A DNA stretch of 64,000 nucleotides from positions 295,118-359,117 of the forward strand of contig JAXLUJ010000003.1 of assembly GCA_046329575.1 (NCBI GenBank). Reading direction: 5' to 3'. Origin of the DNA: UBA1941 sp046329575 (lineage in GTDB: Bacteria; Bacteroidota; Bacteroidia; Chitinophagales; LD1). The position numbers were made by a program, and so were the translations under genes. The notes beneath the pieces are model-generated. The model did not search any database. It saw only the letters and a list, made by a program, of their open reading frames with translations, and was not told where the DNA came from. Positions 53,702-61,047 of the stretch are shown here, piece by piece; position 1 is the stretch's first letter, and every line of letters begins with the position of its first letter.

Positions 53702-54646
53702 CACCCTATCATATTCCCCCACCATTCTAAGGTCCATCACCAACTGACCGTTCTCATCAACTGAAAAAGGACGTTTAAACTTAGCGCCATAAACCAGATC
53801 GCGGCCGGTATAGCTCATGCGGCTGTACACGGTTCCCGAGAAGGTTTCGTCAAATGCTTTCAGCGTGCAGAAAATTTCGATGTCGCGCATTTCCATTTCT
53901 TCCTGCGTCCATTGGTAAAGCGGACTTTCCTCATCAATGGGGTGGTTAATAATCCAACTGGTGGGGAACATGGCGATCTTGGAAAGTTCCAGTTCCAACC
54001 GCTCAAAACGGCGAATGGACGTGCCATCCGCATGAGCTTCCACCCAACTAAAATTGACAGTAGCTTCCACTTCCATCAGGTTTGATCGTCCGCCGTTTGC
54101 TGCCATGAATTGCAACGCGTGCCCGCCATGATGCGGCGCAATCAGGGCGTTGGCGCTATACTTCACCTTTTGTTTAGGTTTCGAAAAACGCCCATACAGC
54201 GTGCCGGTGGCAATCACAAAACTCATTAATCCCACAAACGCTTCTATAGATGCCACCCAGCTCGAGGCCTCGCCTGTGGGGTGCATACCGCCATAGCCTA
54301 CTGTGGTAAAAGTTTGGTTAGAAAAAAAGTAACACTGCAAAAAATCGTTGATGCCGTCATCAGGCAAAATGCCCGCAATATTTTGCGGTCCGCATTGGTA
54401 GAACAAGGCCGCAAAAAAAATGTTGGCCACGGTATAAAAACCGAACACCGCCAGCCAATAGTGCGTCCATTTGGTATTGATAAGCCAGTGGAACAAATCG
54501 AAATCCACATAATCGCCGGTAATGCGTTTGATGTTGTAAGTGCCATCGCGGTTAATGGTGCGCTGGCGGCCGCGCTGGCCCTGGCGGTCTAATCCAATAT
54601 CTTCCTGATTTTTGCGCCTATCGCGAAGGTTGCGTATCAAACTCAT
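53693..54646 (-). CDS. Inward-rectifier-type potassium channel (KirBac)
   Basis: 317 residues. Two membrane helices (YWLAVFGFYTVANIFFAALF and SIEAFVGLMSFVIATGTLYG) flank a pore helix and the selectivity filter TVGYGG at about 115-120. The C-terminal 160 residues are the Kir cytoplasmic beta-sandwich (MEVEATVNFSWVEAHADG, then SWIINHPIDEESPLYQW). It conducts K+ across the inner membrane as a tetramer. The final codons run into the repeat at 53565-53701. Confidence 0.92.
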   Translation of the reverse strand: MSLIRNLRDRRKNQEDIGLDRQGQRGRQRTINRDGTYNIKRITGDYVDFDLFHWLINTKWTHYWLAVFGFYTVANIFFAALFYQCGPQNIAGILPDDGINDFLQCYFFSNQTFTTVGYGGMHPTGEASSWVASIEAFVGLMSFVIATGTLYGRFSKPKQKVKYSANALIAPHHGGHALQFMAANGGRSNLMEVEATVNFSWVEAHADGTSIRRFERLELELSKIAMFPTSWIINHPIDEESPLYQWTQEEMEMRDIEIFCTLKAFDETFSGTVYSRMSYTGRDLVYGAKFKRPFSVDENGQLVMDLRMVGEYDRVER

Positions 54647-54970
54647 GCGGCTAAATTAAGCAAAGAGGTAAAATGCGCATGCCCATTGTAACAGAGGCGT
54701 ATTTCGAGCCATACGTTTTTGTTTTTTATGGCGGCCGCAGCACGGCCACATCTTGTGTGTTTTTTATACGGCTTCTGTTTTGCCGTGCTGCGCCGGGTGC
54801 TTCGCTCCCAATGTTTTTGGCCGTTTATTTCGCTTTGTTTTTGGTGGTTGCGTCATTTTAAAAGAACTGCCGAATGCCAAAAACGATTTCCGCTGCGCCC
54901 CCTGCCGCAATGCCGGGCTGTGTGTAGAAAGCTACGGAACATCACTTATGATGTAATTGAAAACTACTTC
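54647..54970. other. Non-coding stretch with hairpin between KirBac and the cassette array
   Basis: I find no convincing gene. Frames here are short, low in coding character and run into the next element. GCAGCACGGC at 54737-54746 and GCCGTGCTGC at 54782-54791 form a perfect 10-bp stem, preceded by ATGGCGGCC, which is like the ends of the GC-rich repeat. It marks the distal (3') edge of the hairpin-separated gene array. Confidence 0.5.
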
Positions 54971-55103
54971 GTTAACGGTTTGGCGCTTGGCGAAGAAGCG
55001 GATTTCGAAGCACTGAACTGTCTGCCACCACTGAACTTGATACGAAGCACAAAGCTTCATTTAAGCATTGAACCCGCTTTTTTGCCAAGCGCCTGTTACC
55101 AGC
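54971..55103 (-). repeat. attC-like hairpin element 1 (133 bp)
   Basis: On the minus strand it starts GCTGGTAAC, 2 bp after the stop of the 55106-55759 gene, and ends CGTTAAC. The outer arms GGCGCTTGGC and GCCAAGCGCC are perfect 10-mers, and an AGCGG/CCGCT pair lies inside. The centre has TCAAGTTCAGTG, shared with element 5, and the 3' arm has CAGTTCAGTGCTTCGAAA. Size and design match integron attC sites. The ends are less typical than in the other copies. Confidence 0.65.
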
Positions 55104-55105
55104 AG

Positions 55106-55759
55106 TTATTTTTTCAGCTTGTCTATATATTTTGCCCATAGCACTTTAAACCATTTAGCATCTTGTTGTGTCAAGTTGCCATGAACAATTGCAAAATCTT
55201 CTCCGGTCAGTTCGTTCAATATCCATGAGGCTCTCCCGGCAATGGTAAAAATGTCTTCTGTCATTCCACCTCCATGTCCATAAAATTTCAAGTCGCCAGT
55301 ATTCATTCTGTCTCCAATAATTAAGTCTGCAGTGTTTGTTAATCCAATTTTTCTCTTGTCAGAAAGTTTTACAACTAGAAACGGAAAGACTTGTTCGTAG
55401 TTGTCAATGCACCAACTTTTTACTGAGCATACTTGTGAAAATTCTTTCGCTGTGTCAATATAAGATAATGCGTTTTTTAAATCAAATGTGTTTGAATAGC
55501 TATTACCATAACCCACATAATATTTAGCACTCCTTTTTTTGTCTTCTTCTTTCCACTTATTTGGTTTTTCAAAATTCTTTGGAAGTTTATAAATAGTGTA
55601 GTTTGTGTCAACGATAGAAAAATACTCGTAATTGTCCTTGCCGTTTGATATTTCCAAGGTTGTCGGAATGCTGTCATTTGAAATTTTTGGCTTGGTGGAT
55701 TGCCCGCAAGCAACAAAAAATGTCAGGATGAAAATATATGTCGGTAAGTGTCGTGTCAT
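55106..55759 (-). CDS. Lipoprotein of unknown function (cassette gene)
   Basis: 217 residues with a lipoprotein signal (PTYIFILTFFVACGQ, Cys about 18). The body is soluble and beta/alpha mixed, and contains WCIDNYEQVFPFLVVKLSD and YGHGGGMTEDIFTIAGRAS, but I do not recognise the family. It is AT-rich like the other genes of the array. Its stop lies 2 bp before hairpin element 1. Confidence 0.7.
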   Translation of the reverse strand: MTRHLPTYIFILTFFVACGQSTKPKISNDSIPTTLEISNGKDNYEYFSIVDTNYTIYKLPKNFEKPNKWKEEDKKRSAKYYVGYGNSYSNTFDLKNALSYIDTAKEFSQVCSVKSWCIDNYEQVFPFLVVKLSDKRKIGLTNTADLIIGDRMNTGDLKFYGHGGGMTEDIFTIAGRASWILNELTGEDFAIVHGNLTQQDAKWFKVLWAKYIDKLKK

Positions 55760-55764
55760 AATTG

Positions 55765-55775
55765 CTGGTAACCCT
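55765..55775 (-). other. Possible remnant cassette-junction core site
   Basis: GGGTTACCAGC on the minus strand lies between the stop of the 55775-55984 gene and the start of the 55106-55759 gene. GTTACCAGC is the exact complement-type partner of the GCTGGTAAC end of element 1, so it may be the last core of a deleted hairpin. Confidence 0.3.
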
Positions 55776-55984
55776 CAAATATACGCAGTACATATGTTTA
55801 AGTCAATAACTGAACCCATTCCTGCACCAACAAAGTCCTTGAGTATTGTCGCGGAATTTAGCTTGCCTTCATTTACTTGTTGAATTGCAAGTTGAGTTCG
55901 TCCTGTCCAACCATTTACCTTGTGTTCGTCAAAGAAGTCTTTGAACTCCTCTAATACTTCAGTGGTTTTATTCTTTGTGTCCAT
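55775..55984 (-). CDS. Small protein of unknown function (cassette gene)
   Basis: 69 residues, charged and helical in the first half (TTEVLEEFKDFFDEHKVNGW), then GMGSVIDLNICTAYI. No motif recognised and no signal peptide. It lies 29 bp downstream of the small membrane gene on the same strand. Short length lowers confidence, but start, stop and strand all agree with the array. Confidence 0.5.
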   Translation of the reverse strand: MDTKNKTTEVLEEFKDFFDEHKVNGWTGRTQLAIQQVNEGKLNSATILKDFVGAGMGSVIDLNICTAYI

Positions 55985-56013
55985 TAGTCGTTTGTTAGTG
56001 TGTTACATGGCTA

Positions 56014-56322
56014 CTAATTTATCCTTGTCGAAAAGATTGCCACAGAAGTTATCAGGATTATTACAGGCAAAAGAACTAAACCAATAAATTTTAAATAGCC
56101 CCAACGCCTTTGTCCCTTCGTTATTACCATTTTTATAAGCAGTGTTAAGGTGTATAACACAGCTATTAAAAGTGTCAACATAATCAATGCACCATTTGCA
56201 GCACCACACGAATGTGGCGGAGCAGCAGAGCCCGATTTAAACCAGTAAATAAAAAGTGTCCACCAGACGAAATAAAGTCCGAGGAAAAATGTCGAAGTGA
56301 TATGGTTTTTAAATAACGTCAT
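56014..56322 (-). CDS. Small three-helix membrane protein (cassette gene)
   Basis: 102 residues with three hydrophobic segments (TFFLGLYFVWWTLFIYWF; ALIMLTLLIAVLYTLTLLI; FIGLVLLPVIILITSVAIF). No family recognised. It is the first gene after hairpin element 2 on the minus strand, starting 39 bp past it. Confidence 0.65.
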   Translation of the reverse strand: MTLFKNHITSTFFLGLYFVWWTLFIYWFKSGSAAPPHSCGAANGALIMLTLLIAVLYTLTLLIKMVITKGQRRWGYLKFIGLVLLPVIILITSVAIFSTRIN

Positions 56323-56360
56323 TTCCTTTTTGTCTATGGTTGTCGTGCCGTCCTAAACTT

Positions 56361-56497
56361 GCCGCTAACGTTTTGCGGGTTTATGAAGTGGCGGAGTAGG
56401 TAGTGCATACATTAAGATAAAAACTGAATTTAAAATAGCGGGCAAAACTTTAATTAAAAGTATTCACCCGCCATTTCTTAAACCCGCTGTTAGCCGC
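56361..56497 (-). repeat. attC-like hairpin element 2 (137 bp)
   Basis: Minus strand: starts GCGGCTAACA 9 bp after the stop of the 56507 gene and ends AACGTTAGCGGC. The arms GCGGGTTT/AAACCCGC and TGGCGG/CCGCCA pair symmetrically about an AT-rich centre. The ends are perfectly complementary (GCGGCTAAC with GTTAGC[G/C]GC). Confidence 0.7.
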
Positions 56498-56506
56498 AGT
56501 CATAAA

Positions 56507-57127
56507 CTATTTTCGCATGTTTATTTTCCAGCGTTTAATACCTCCTTGGAAAGAGGTGTTAATGTTAAATCCATTTTGATATGGATGTCTTTTTTTTCCA
56601 ATAGCACAATCATCATCATCATAGGTACAACCAATATCATCATAGGAATGTAATCTTATACCATAAGGACTACTAGTATCTGCACCTATATCTGTTAATG
56701 CTGTATCATTAAGAACTGCCCCGAACACTGCTAAATAGGAATCATTTATTTTTGAAAAATTGTATGCGCCTGTATAGGTGCCAACTCTAGGAATAATAGT
56801 GTAAAAACCAAAAAAACTTTCATACTGTCTATTTAGATAATATGTATTGATATTTACATCAATTTTTTTTGATACATCGTCAAATGTACAACTTTTTTTA
56901 TTGCCATAAAACGAAGTTGGAATTTCAATTCTCATCCATAGTGTATCGCCTAAATCAAATGTGTCTTTTGGATTTAAAATAGTAATTAGATTAGACATGT
57001 CAAACCCCTTATTGTAAAGGGGGGCTTGATTGCATATTACATTTTCTCCATACTGACATCCAGATAGTGTTATCATTATAAGCCAAATGAAACTAATAAG
57101 TTTACTCGCTGTTTTCATAGTTTTCAT
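56507..57127 (-). CDS. Lipoprotein of unknown function (cassette gene)
   Basis: 206 residues with the lipoprotein signal LISFIWLIMITLSGCQ. The body is beta-rich with several Cys (CTFDDVSKK, GCTYDDDDCAIGKK) and an acidic DDDD run. I do not recognise it. ATG 57127 comes 1 base after the upstream stop, and an ATG at 57139 would overlap that gene by 11 bases. It is coupled to the metalloprotease-like lipoprotein and shares its cassette. Confidence 0.7.
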   Translation of the reverse strand: MKTMKTASKLISFIWLIMITLSGCQYGENVICNQAPLYNKGFDMSNLITILNPKDTFDLGDTLWMRIEIPTSFYGNKKSCTFDDVSKKIDVNINTYYLNRQYESFFGFYTIIPRVGTYTGAYNFSKINDSYLAVFGAVLNDTALTDIGADTSSPYGIRLHSYDDIGCTYDDDDCAIGKKRHPYQNGFNINTSFQGGIKRWKINMRK

Positions 57128-57128
57128 T

Positions 57129-58826
57129 TTAGTATCCATATGCTTTAAATAGTTCTGTCATACACTTTTTATCAGCCTCTGGAGTAGTAGATAATATGTT
57201 ATTTTTAAAATCTGTAACACTTGTTGCTCCATTTAGTTTGCTGTATAGGTATGGTAATGATAGTGTGAAGCAATCTTTGGCTAAAATCCCTTCTTTCGTA
57301 GTCTTTTGATTACCTTCATTATTTTTATCATACAAATCCCAAAACAAACCGCAGGGGTACCATGAATCTATATTAAATCCTCCATTTAAAGGGTTATGTG
57401 GAATTGCTTTAGGAGAAACATTTTCAATAGAACTGTAAGTAGTTTGATGAGATGAAATCCCATAGTAATCTGAAATGACATCTCCCATTGCTTCCGCCCA
57501 AGCTTCTGTAAATCCAAAATTTCCAGCTACGGATGTTGATGGTTGTGTGCCATCTCTATAAGGGTCACCATAATCCGTTCTCGAAGTTGGTGTTAATGTA
57601 TTGGAGATGTTTTGCCCTTCTCCCTTGCATACATTCTTCCAGTATGAGCGACCAGCAATTATTGCGTGAGTCCAATGTGAAAATTCATGAAATAATAACT
57701 CCCTATGCCAATCGTAATCCAGTACTTTCCATGAATATACGGCAAAATCATTGCCCGGACCAGCTAAATCAGCAGGACTGATTTCGTGTGGTGCAAATCC
57801 AAAGTAATGCATCATTATTGTAGAGGCGCTATTTTTGGTAATTACTGGAACCCAGAATTGGGCGTTGTTTACTCTATGCGTTGGGATAGTGTTTGCAAAA
57901 TCATTATAGTCATGCACTGTGTTGTTTAAGTTTGCTTTATGCCAAGCTCCTTTGTCGCCTGTGCCGATTTGCCATGTAGCACCCATATTGGATTTTTTTA
58001 GACTTCCTAAATGGTCAATTAATGAATGTCCATAAATTCGATATTCTGCATTCCAATAACGGATATAAAATAGTGCAGGTACAAGAAACTTTACACTTGA
58101 GTTAAACTTACCGTTGTTGTCTGTGCGCATATATGACCATTTGAAAAAGGTGGTAGCCATTACACTTTTGTTTCTGCATGCTAAATATGTTGGTGCAGGT
58201 GCTTTTTGTACTTGCAGTGTACCATTTGGATAAAAACCCGTAGCTGTAGTTTTGTATGCTATTTCCCCATTCTCATCTGTTGTTGTATATCCTGCAAGCT
58301 CCCATGCTCTTTGTTCCACCTCTTCTTCATCATCAGTTGGGACATAGCCGTACCCTAAAATATCATAGGCAACTTTTGGTAAATCATTTTCCGAAAAGGC
58401 AACACAATAATATGGCTTTAAGATTGTATCTTTTGCTTCGTCATCAACATAGAAATCACCATAAGATAAAACTTTTCTGTCAATAGGATATTCAGAAATA
58501 AGTAATTTGTCATTTTCAGCATTTAGAAAGTCATATACTTGTTCGTGCGTTTCTGGTTTTAATTTTACATAGATTCTATTTGCTTGTAGCTTACCAGCTT
58601 TGTCTGCTTGACCGAGATCGACAAATGCTTTCTTCATATTGTCTAATGAATATGGATTTGCAACTTTGTCTCCTAAAATGGTATTCCCATCCTCTGTTTT
58701 CATTGAAAGTGAATTCGAGTGACCAGTTTGAATAACTTTCGTGTTATTCTGCGTCAAATCCTTTTTACAGTTTTGTAAAAACAAGATAGTAACTACTGTT
58801 GTAATAATTAAACTAATTTTTCTCAT
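57129..58826 (-). CDS. Lipoprotein zinc-metalloprotease-like protein (cassette gene)
   Basis: 565 residues. A lipoprotein signal (ISLIITTVVTILFLQNCKKD) is followed by a beta-rich region with LACRNKSV and a C-terminal catalytic part with HRELLFHEFSHWTHAIIAG (HExxH) and, 80 residues later, FTEAWAEAMGD, whose Glu can be the third zinc ligand, as in gluzincins. It should be a surface or periplasmic protease. The exact family is unclear. It is followed by a lipoprotein gene in the same cassette and precedes hairpin element 2. Confidence 0.7.
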   Translation of the reverse strand: MRKISLIITTVVTILFLQNCKKDLTQNNTKVIQTGHSNSLSMKTEDGNTILGDKVANPYSLDNMKKAFVDLGQADKAGKLQANRIYVKLKPETHEQVYDFLNAENDKLLISEYPIDRKVLSYGDFYVDDEAKDTILKPYYCVAFSENDLPKVAYDILGYGYVPTDDEEEVEQRAWELAGYTTTDENGEIAYKTTATGFYPNGTLQVQKAPAPTYLACRNKSVMATTFFKWSYMRTDNNGKFNSSVKFLVPALFYIRYWNAEYRIYGHSLIDHLGSLKKSNMGATWQIGTGDKGAWHKANLNNTVHDYNDFANTIPTHRVNNAQFWVPVITKNSASTIMMHYFGFAPHEISPADLAGPGNDFAVYSWKVLDYDWHRELLFHEFSHWTHAIIAGRSYWKNVCKGEGQNISNTLTPTSRTDYGDPYRDGTQPSTSVAGNFGFTEAWAEAMGDVISDYYGISSHQTTYSSIENVSPKAIPHNPLNGGFNIDSWYPCGLFWDLYDKNNEGNQKTTKEGILAKDCFTLSLPYLYSKLNGATSVTDFKNNILSTTPEADKKCMTELFKAYGY

Positions 58827-58950
58827 GTCTTTTAATTTTGTGGAGTTAATAATAAATTCTCATAGTTTCTGTGTTTAATAAAAAATATTTTGATGCTTTT
58901 GTGGGTTACCAGCCCTAACATTAGTAATGAAGCACCGAAGCCACATGATT
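58827..58950. other. Cassette leader with possible attC remnant
   Basis: On the minus strand, between element 3 and the 58826 start, GGTGCTTC, then ATGTTAGGGCTGGTAACCC (58923-58905) occur. These resemble an element's inner motif and its two end cores fused together, as a deletion inside a hairpin would leave. No gene is visible. Confidence 0.35.
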
Positions 58951-59087
58951 GCGGCTTAACGGTTTGCAGCTACCCGAAGGGCGGGACTTTTACCACAAAA
59001 CTTGATTTGAAAAACTAATGTTTGATTACTCACTAAATTGTCTTTGGAACACGAAACCCCGCCTTTTGGGTAGGTGCTGTTAGCGGC
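58951..59087 (-). repeat. attC-like hairpin element 3 (137 bp)
   Basis: Minus strand: starts GCCGCTAACAGC 31 bp after the stop of the 59119 gene and ends AACCGTTAAGCCGC. The right core GTTAAGC fits the integron consensus GTTRRRY exactly. TACCC/GGGTA and GGCGGG/CCCGCC arms pair, and the 3' arm has CAAGTTTTGTGGTAAAA as in the other copies. Confidence 0.7.
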
Positions 59088-59118
59088 TGGGCTATTGTTC
59101 AGTCGAAAATTTGTCGTT

Positions 59119-60855
59119 TCATGTTTTCTCATTCTCCTTAGTTGAAACTTCTATATGGTCAATTACTGATTGTAGTCCGTTATGCAAGTTGATGGTCAGT
59201 TGTTTTATTTTATCTTCATTTGTCAAGTTGCTGAGTTTATATTTCTCTAAACTTTGTTCAAACTTTTCTCCTTTTCTGTGTGCTGCTCCCGTTGAACGAA
59301 TTGTTTGTATTGCTTGCAGAGCTTCAATTGTCAAATTTATTTTTTCCTTTTCTACTCCAAGTTTTTCAAGTGTAACATACAGTAGAGAAATTGAACCTTT
59401 GACTTCTTTATTGTCAATCTTCCGACCAGAAATTGATTCCAACAGCTTGACATTAATTGAGTCGCAAAATATTTTCGCTAATGCTTGAATCTGTTCATCA
59501 AATTCTTTCCACTCTTCTGTCAATGGAATTCTTACAACTTTCAAATAGTGTTGGTCGTTCTCTTCAAGTTCTAAAAATATGTTGTCCGCAAATAGTTTAC
59601 TTGATTTAGCATTTAATTCGTTGTAGGCACTTTTTAGATAGGCGATAGGCGATTCTTCAACAGTTGGAGAAGAAAATTTTGCCTCAAAGTCCGCTTCAAA
59701 ACGATATTTAGAAATAGTTCCTCTTGGTTGAACATTATATTGTTTCCAGTGAAGTTGTTCGTTGTGAGGTAATCTTCCAAGGTCACCAAGCCAAACTTGA
59801 ACTAAGCCCTCTTTGGTTATATCAATATCAATTCCCCACAAGTTTAGACAACTGAAATGGTGGGAAGTAACTTCAAACCTTTTCGGTTCAGAATAATATT
59901 TTAGAAGAACTGCTTTATTAAAATATACTGGTGTTAAATAATTTGGTGCACCAGTGTCAGTAAAATAACTGCTTAGATAATCTTCATTGCAGGTGCATTC
60001 AATGTTGTTTCCATTTTTATCTGCTCCAATAATAAAACTTACATAATCTTTCTCTGGAGTATCAAATGTAAATCTTGCAAAGGGTTTGTCAAAAGGTTTA
60101 ATAATGTCCTTCCCTAAAAGTCTAGAGTAGCTTAAAAAACCTTTGATGAAATTTTCATTGTAAACATCAATACGGTAAGAGCATTGGTCATCAGCGAATG
60201 AAGCATCTTTGCTTTTGAAAGGCATTTGGTCTTTAAATCTTCTTCGGTGGTCGTGAAATCGAACTAAATAGGATTTAATTAAAGCAAGGTAGTTCCTTAA
60301 ATACTTTGTATTGACATAAATGATTTCATCTTCTTGAGAATTTTTTATGTGTTTAATTACAGTTATGATGTCACCATTTTCTTCTACGGATTGATACTCT
60401 CTTTTTTCTTCCACCCAAAACGCTTCATAGTAAAGTAGAAAGTGTTGTATTACTTCAAATCTGCTTGGAATGTAAGTGTGAAAACTTCTATGAATCACAA
60501 ATGGTTTAAGTGTTGCTTTCCCGATTTGATATTCCGTATGTTGAGCAAATTCCCAATCATCTTCAATACTTCCATTAATGTAAGGAATACCGAATTCGGA
60601 ATTTATTTCCCAAGTGTCTTGCTTAAATAATTCACCTCTCGTTTCATCGGTTGGTGGTGTAGCAAAACAGCTAATGGTATAAAAATCTTCATCATCTTTT
60701 GTCCGATTTACTCTTGCAACAATTGTCCAGTCTGATGAAAGATGTTCTTTGTTGCTAATCCAGTCGGTAAAGGACAAGTGGTTCAACCCATCAATGTCTT
60801 CTGGGTTTTCACTATTTACAAAGTCTTTAATTACTGGTGGTATTCTATTATCCAT
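59119..60855 (-). CDS. Large cytoplasmic protein with HEPN-like C-terminus (cassette gene)
   Basis: 578 residues, no signal peptide or membrane segment. The first 400 residues are beta-rich and hold LHWKQYNVQPRGTISKY, a motif I associate with HEPN-linked or ApeA-like N-terminal domains (uncertain). The last 150 are helical with LQAIQTIRSTGAAHRKGEKF, an R-x5-H motif as in HEPN ribonucleases. This suggests an abortive-infection type RNase, but that is inference. It fills one cassette alone, with its stop 31 bp before element 3. Confidence 0.6.
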   Translation of the reverse strand: MDNRIPPVIKDFVNSENPEDIDGLNHLSFTDWISNKEHLSSDWTIVARVNRTKDDEDFYTISCFATPPTDETRGELFKQDTWEINSEFGIPYINGSIEDDWEFAQHTEYQIGKATLKPFVIHRSFHTYIPSRFEVIQHFLLYYEAFWVEEKREYQSVEENGDIITVIKHIKNSQEDEIIYVNTKYLRNYLALIKSYLVRFHDHRRRFKDQMPFKSKDASFADDQCSYRIDVYNENFIKGFLSYSRLLGKDIIKPFDKPFARFTFDTPEKDYVSFIIGADKNGNNIECTCNEDYLSSYFTDTGAPNYLTPVYFNKAVLLKYYSEPKRFEVTSHHFSCLNLWGIDIDITKEGLVQVWLGDLGRLPHNEQLHWKQYNVQPRGTISKYRFEADFEAKFSSPTVEESPIAYLKSAYNELNAKSSKLFADNIFLELEENDQHYLKVVRIPLTEEWKEFDEQIQALAKIFCDSINVKLLESISGRKIDNKEVKGSISLLYVTLEKLGVEKEKINLTIEALQAIQTIRSTGAAHRKGEKFEQSLEKYKLSNLTNEDKIKQLTINLHNGLQSVIDHIEVSTKENEKT

Positions 60856-60900
60856 TTGATATTAGTCTCTGTTTGATTTTAGCACTGTCACTGAAGCCTT

Positions 60901-61036
60901 GCCGCTAACGTTTCGGGGGTTTGCGATGGCGGGGTGTTTTAGCACTAAACTTCATTCGGAGAACTGAACTTCCACCTTGCACAAATGTGTCTGCGAAGCA
61001 CGGAACCCCCGCTATCGCAAACCCTTTGTTAGCCGC
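60901..61036 (-). repeat. attC-like hairpin element 4 (136 bp)
   Basis: Minus strand: starts GCGGCTAACA 11 bp after the stop of the 61048 gene and ends AACGTTAGCGGC. It has the longest arms: GGGTTTGCGATgGCGGGG against CCCCGCtATCGCAAACCC, 17 of 18 paired. The centre has AAGTTCAGTTCTCCGAA and AAGTTTAGTGC. Confidence 0.75.
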
Positions 61037-61047
61037 TAGTTTAATTC

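Noticed and set aside
54719..55141. 140-residue plus-strand frame over the array border
   Set aside because: It runs through hairpin element 1 and into the antisense of the 55106-55759 gene, has no start context and reads as low-complexity, so it is a chance frame.
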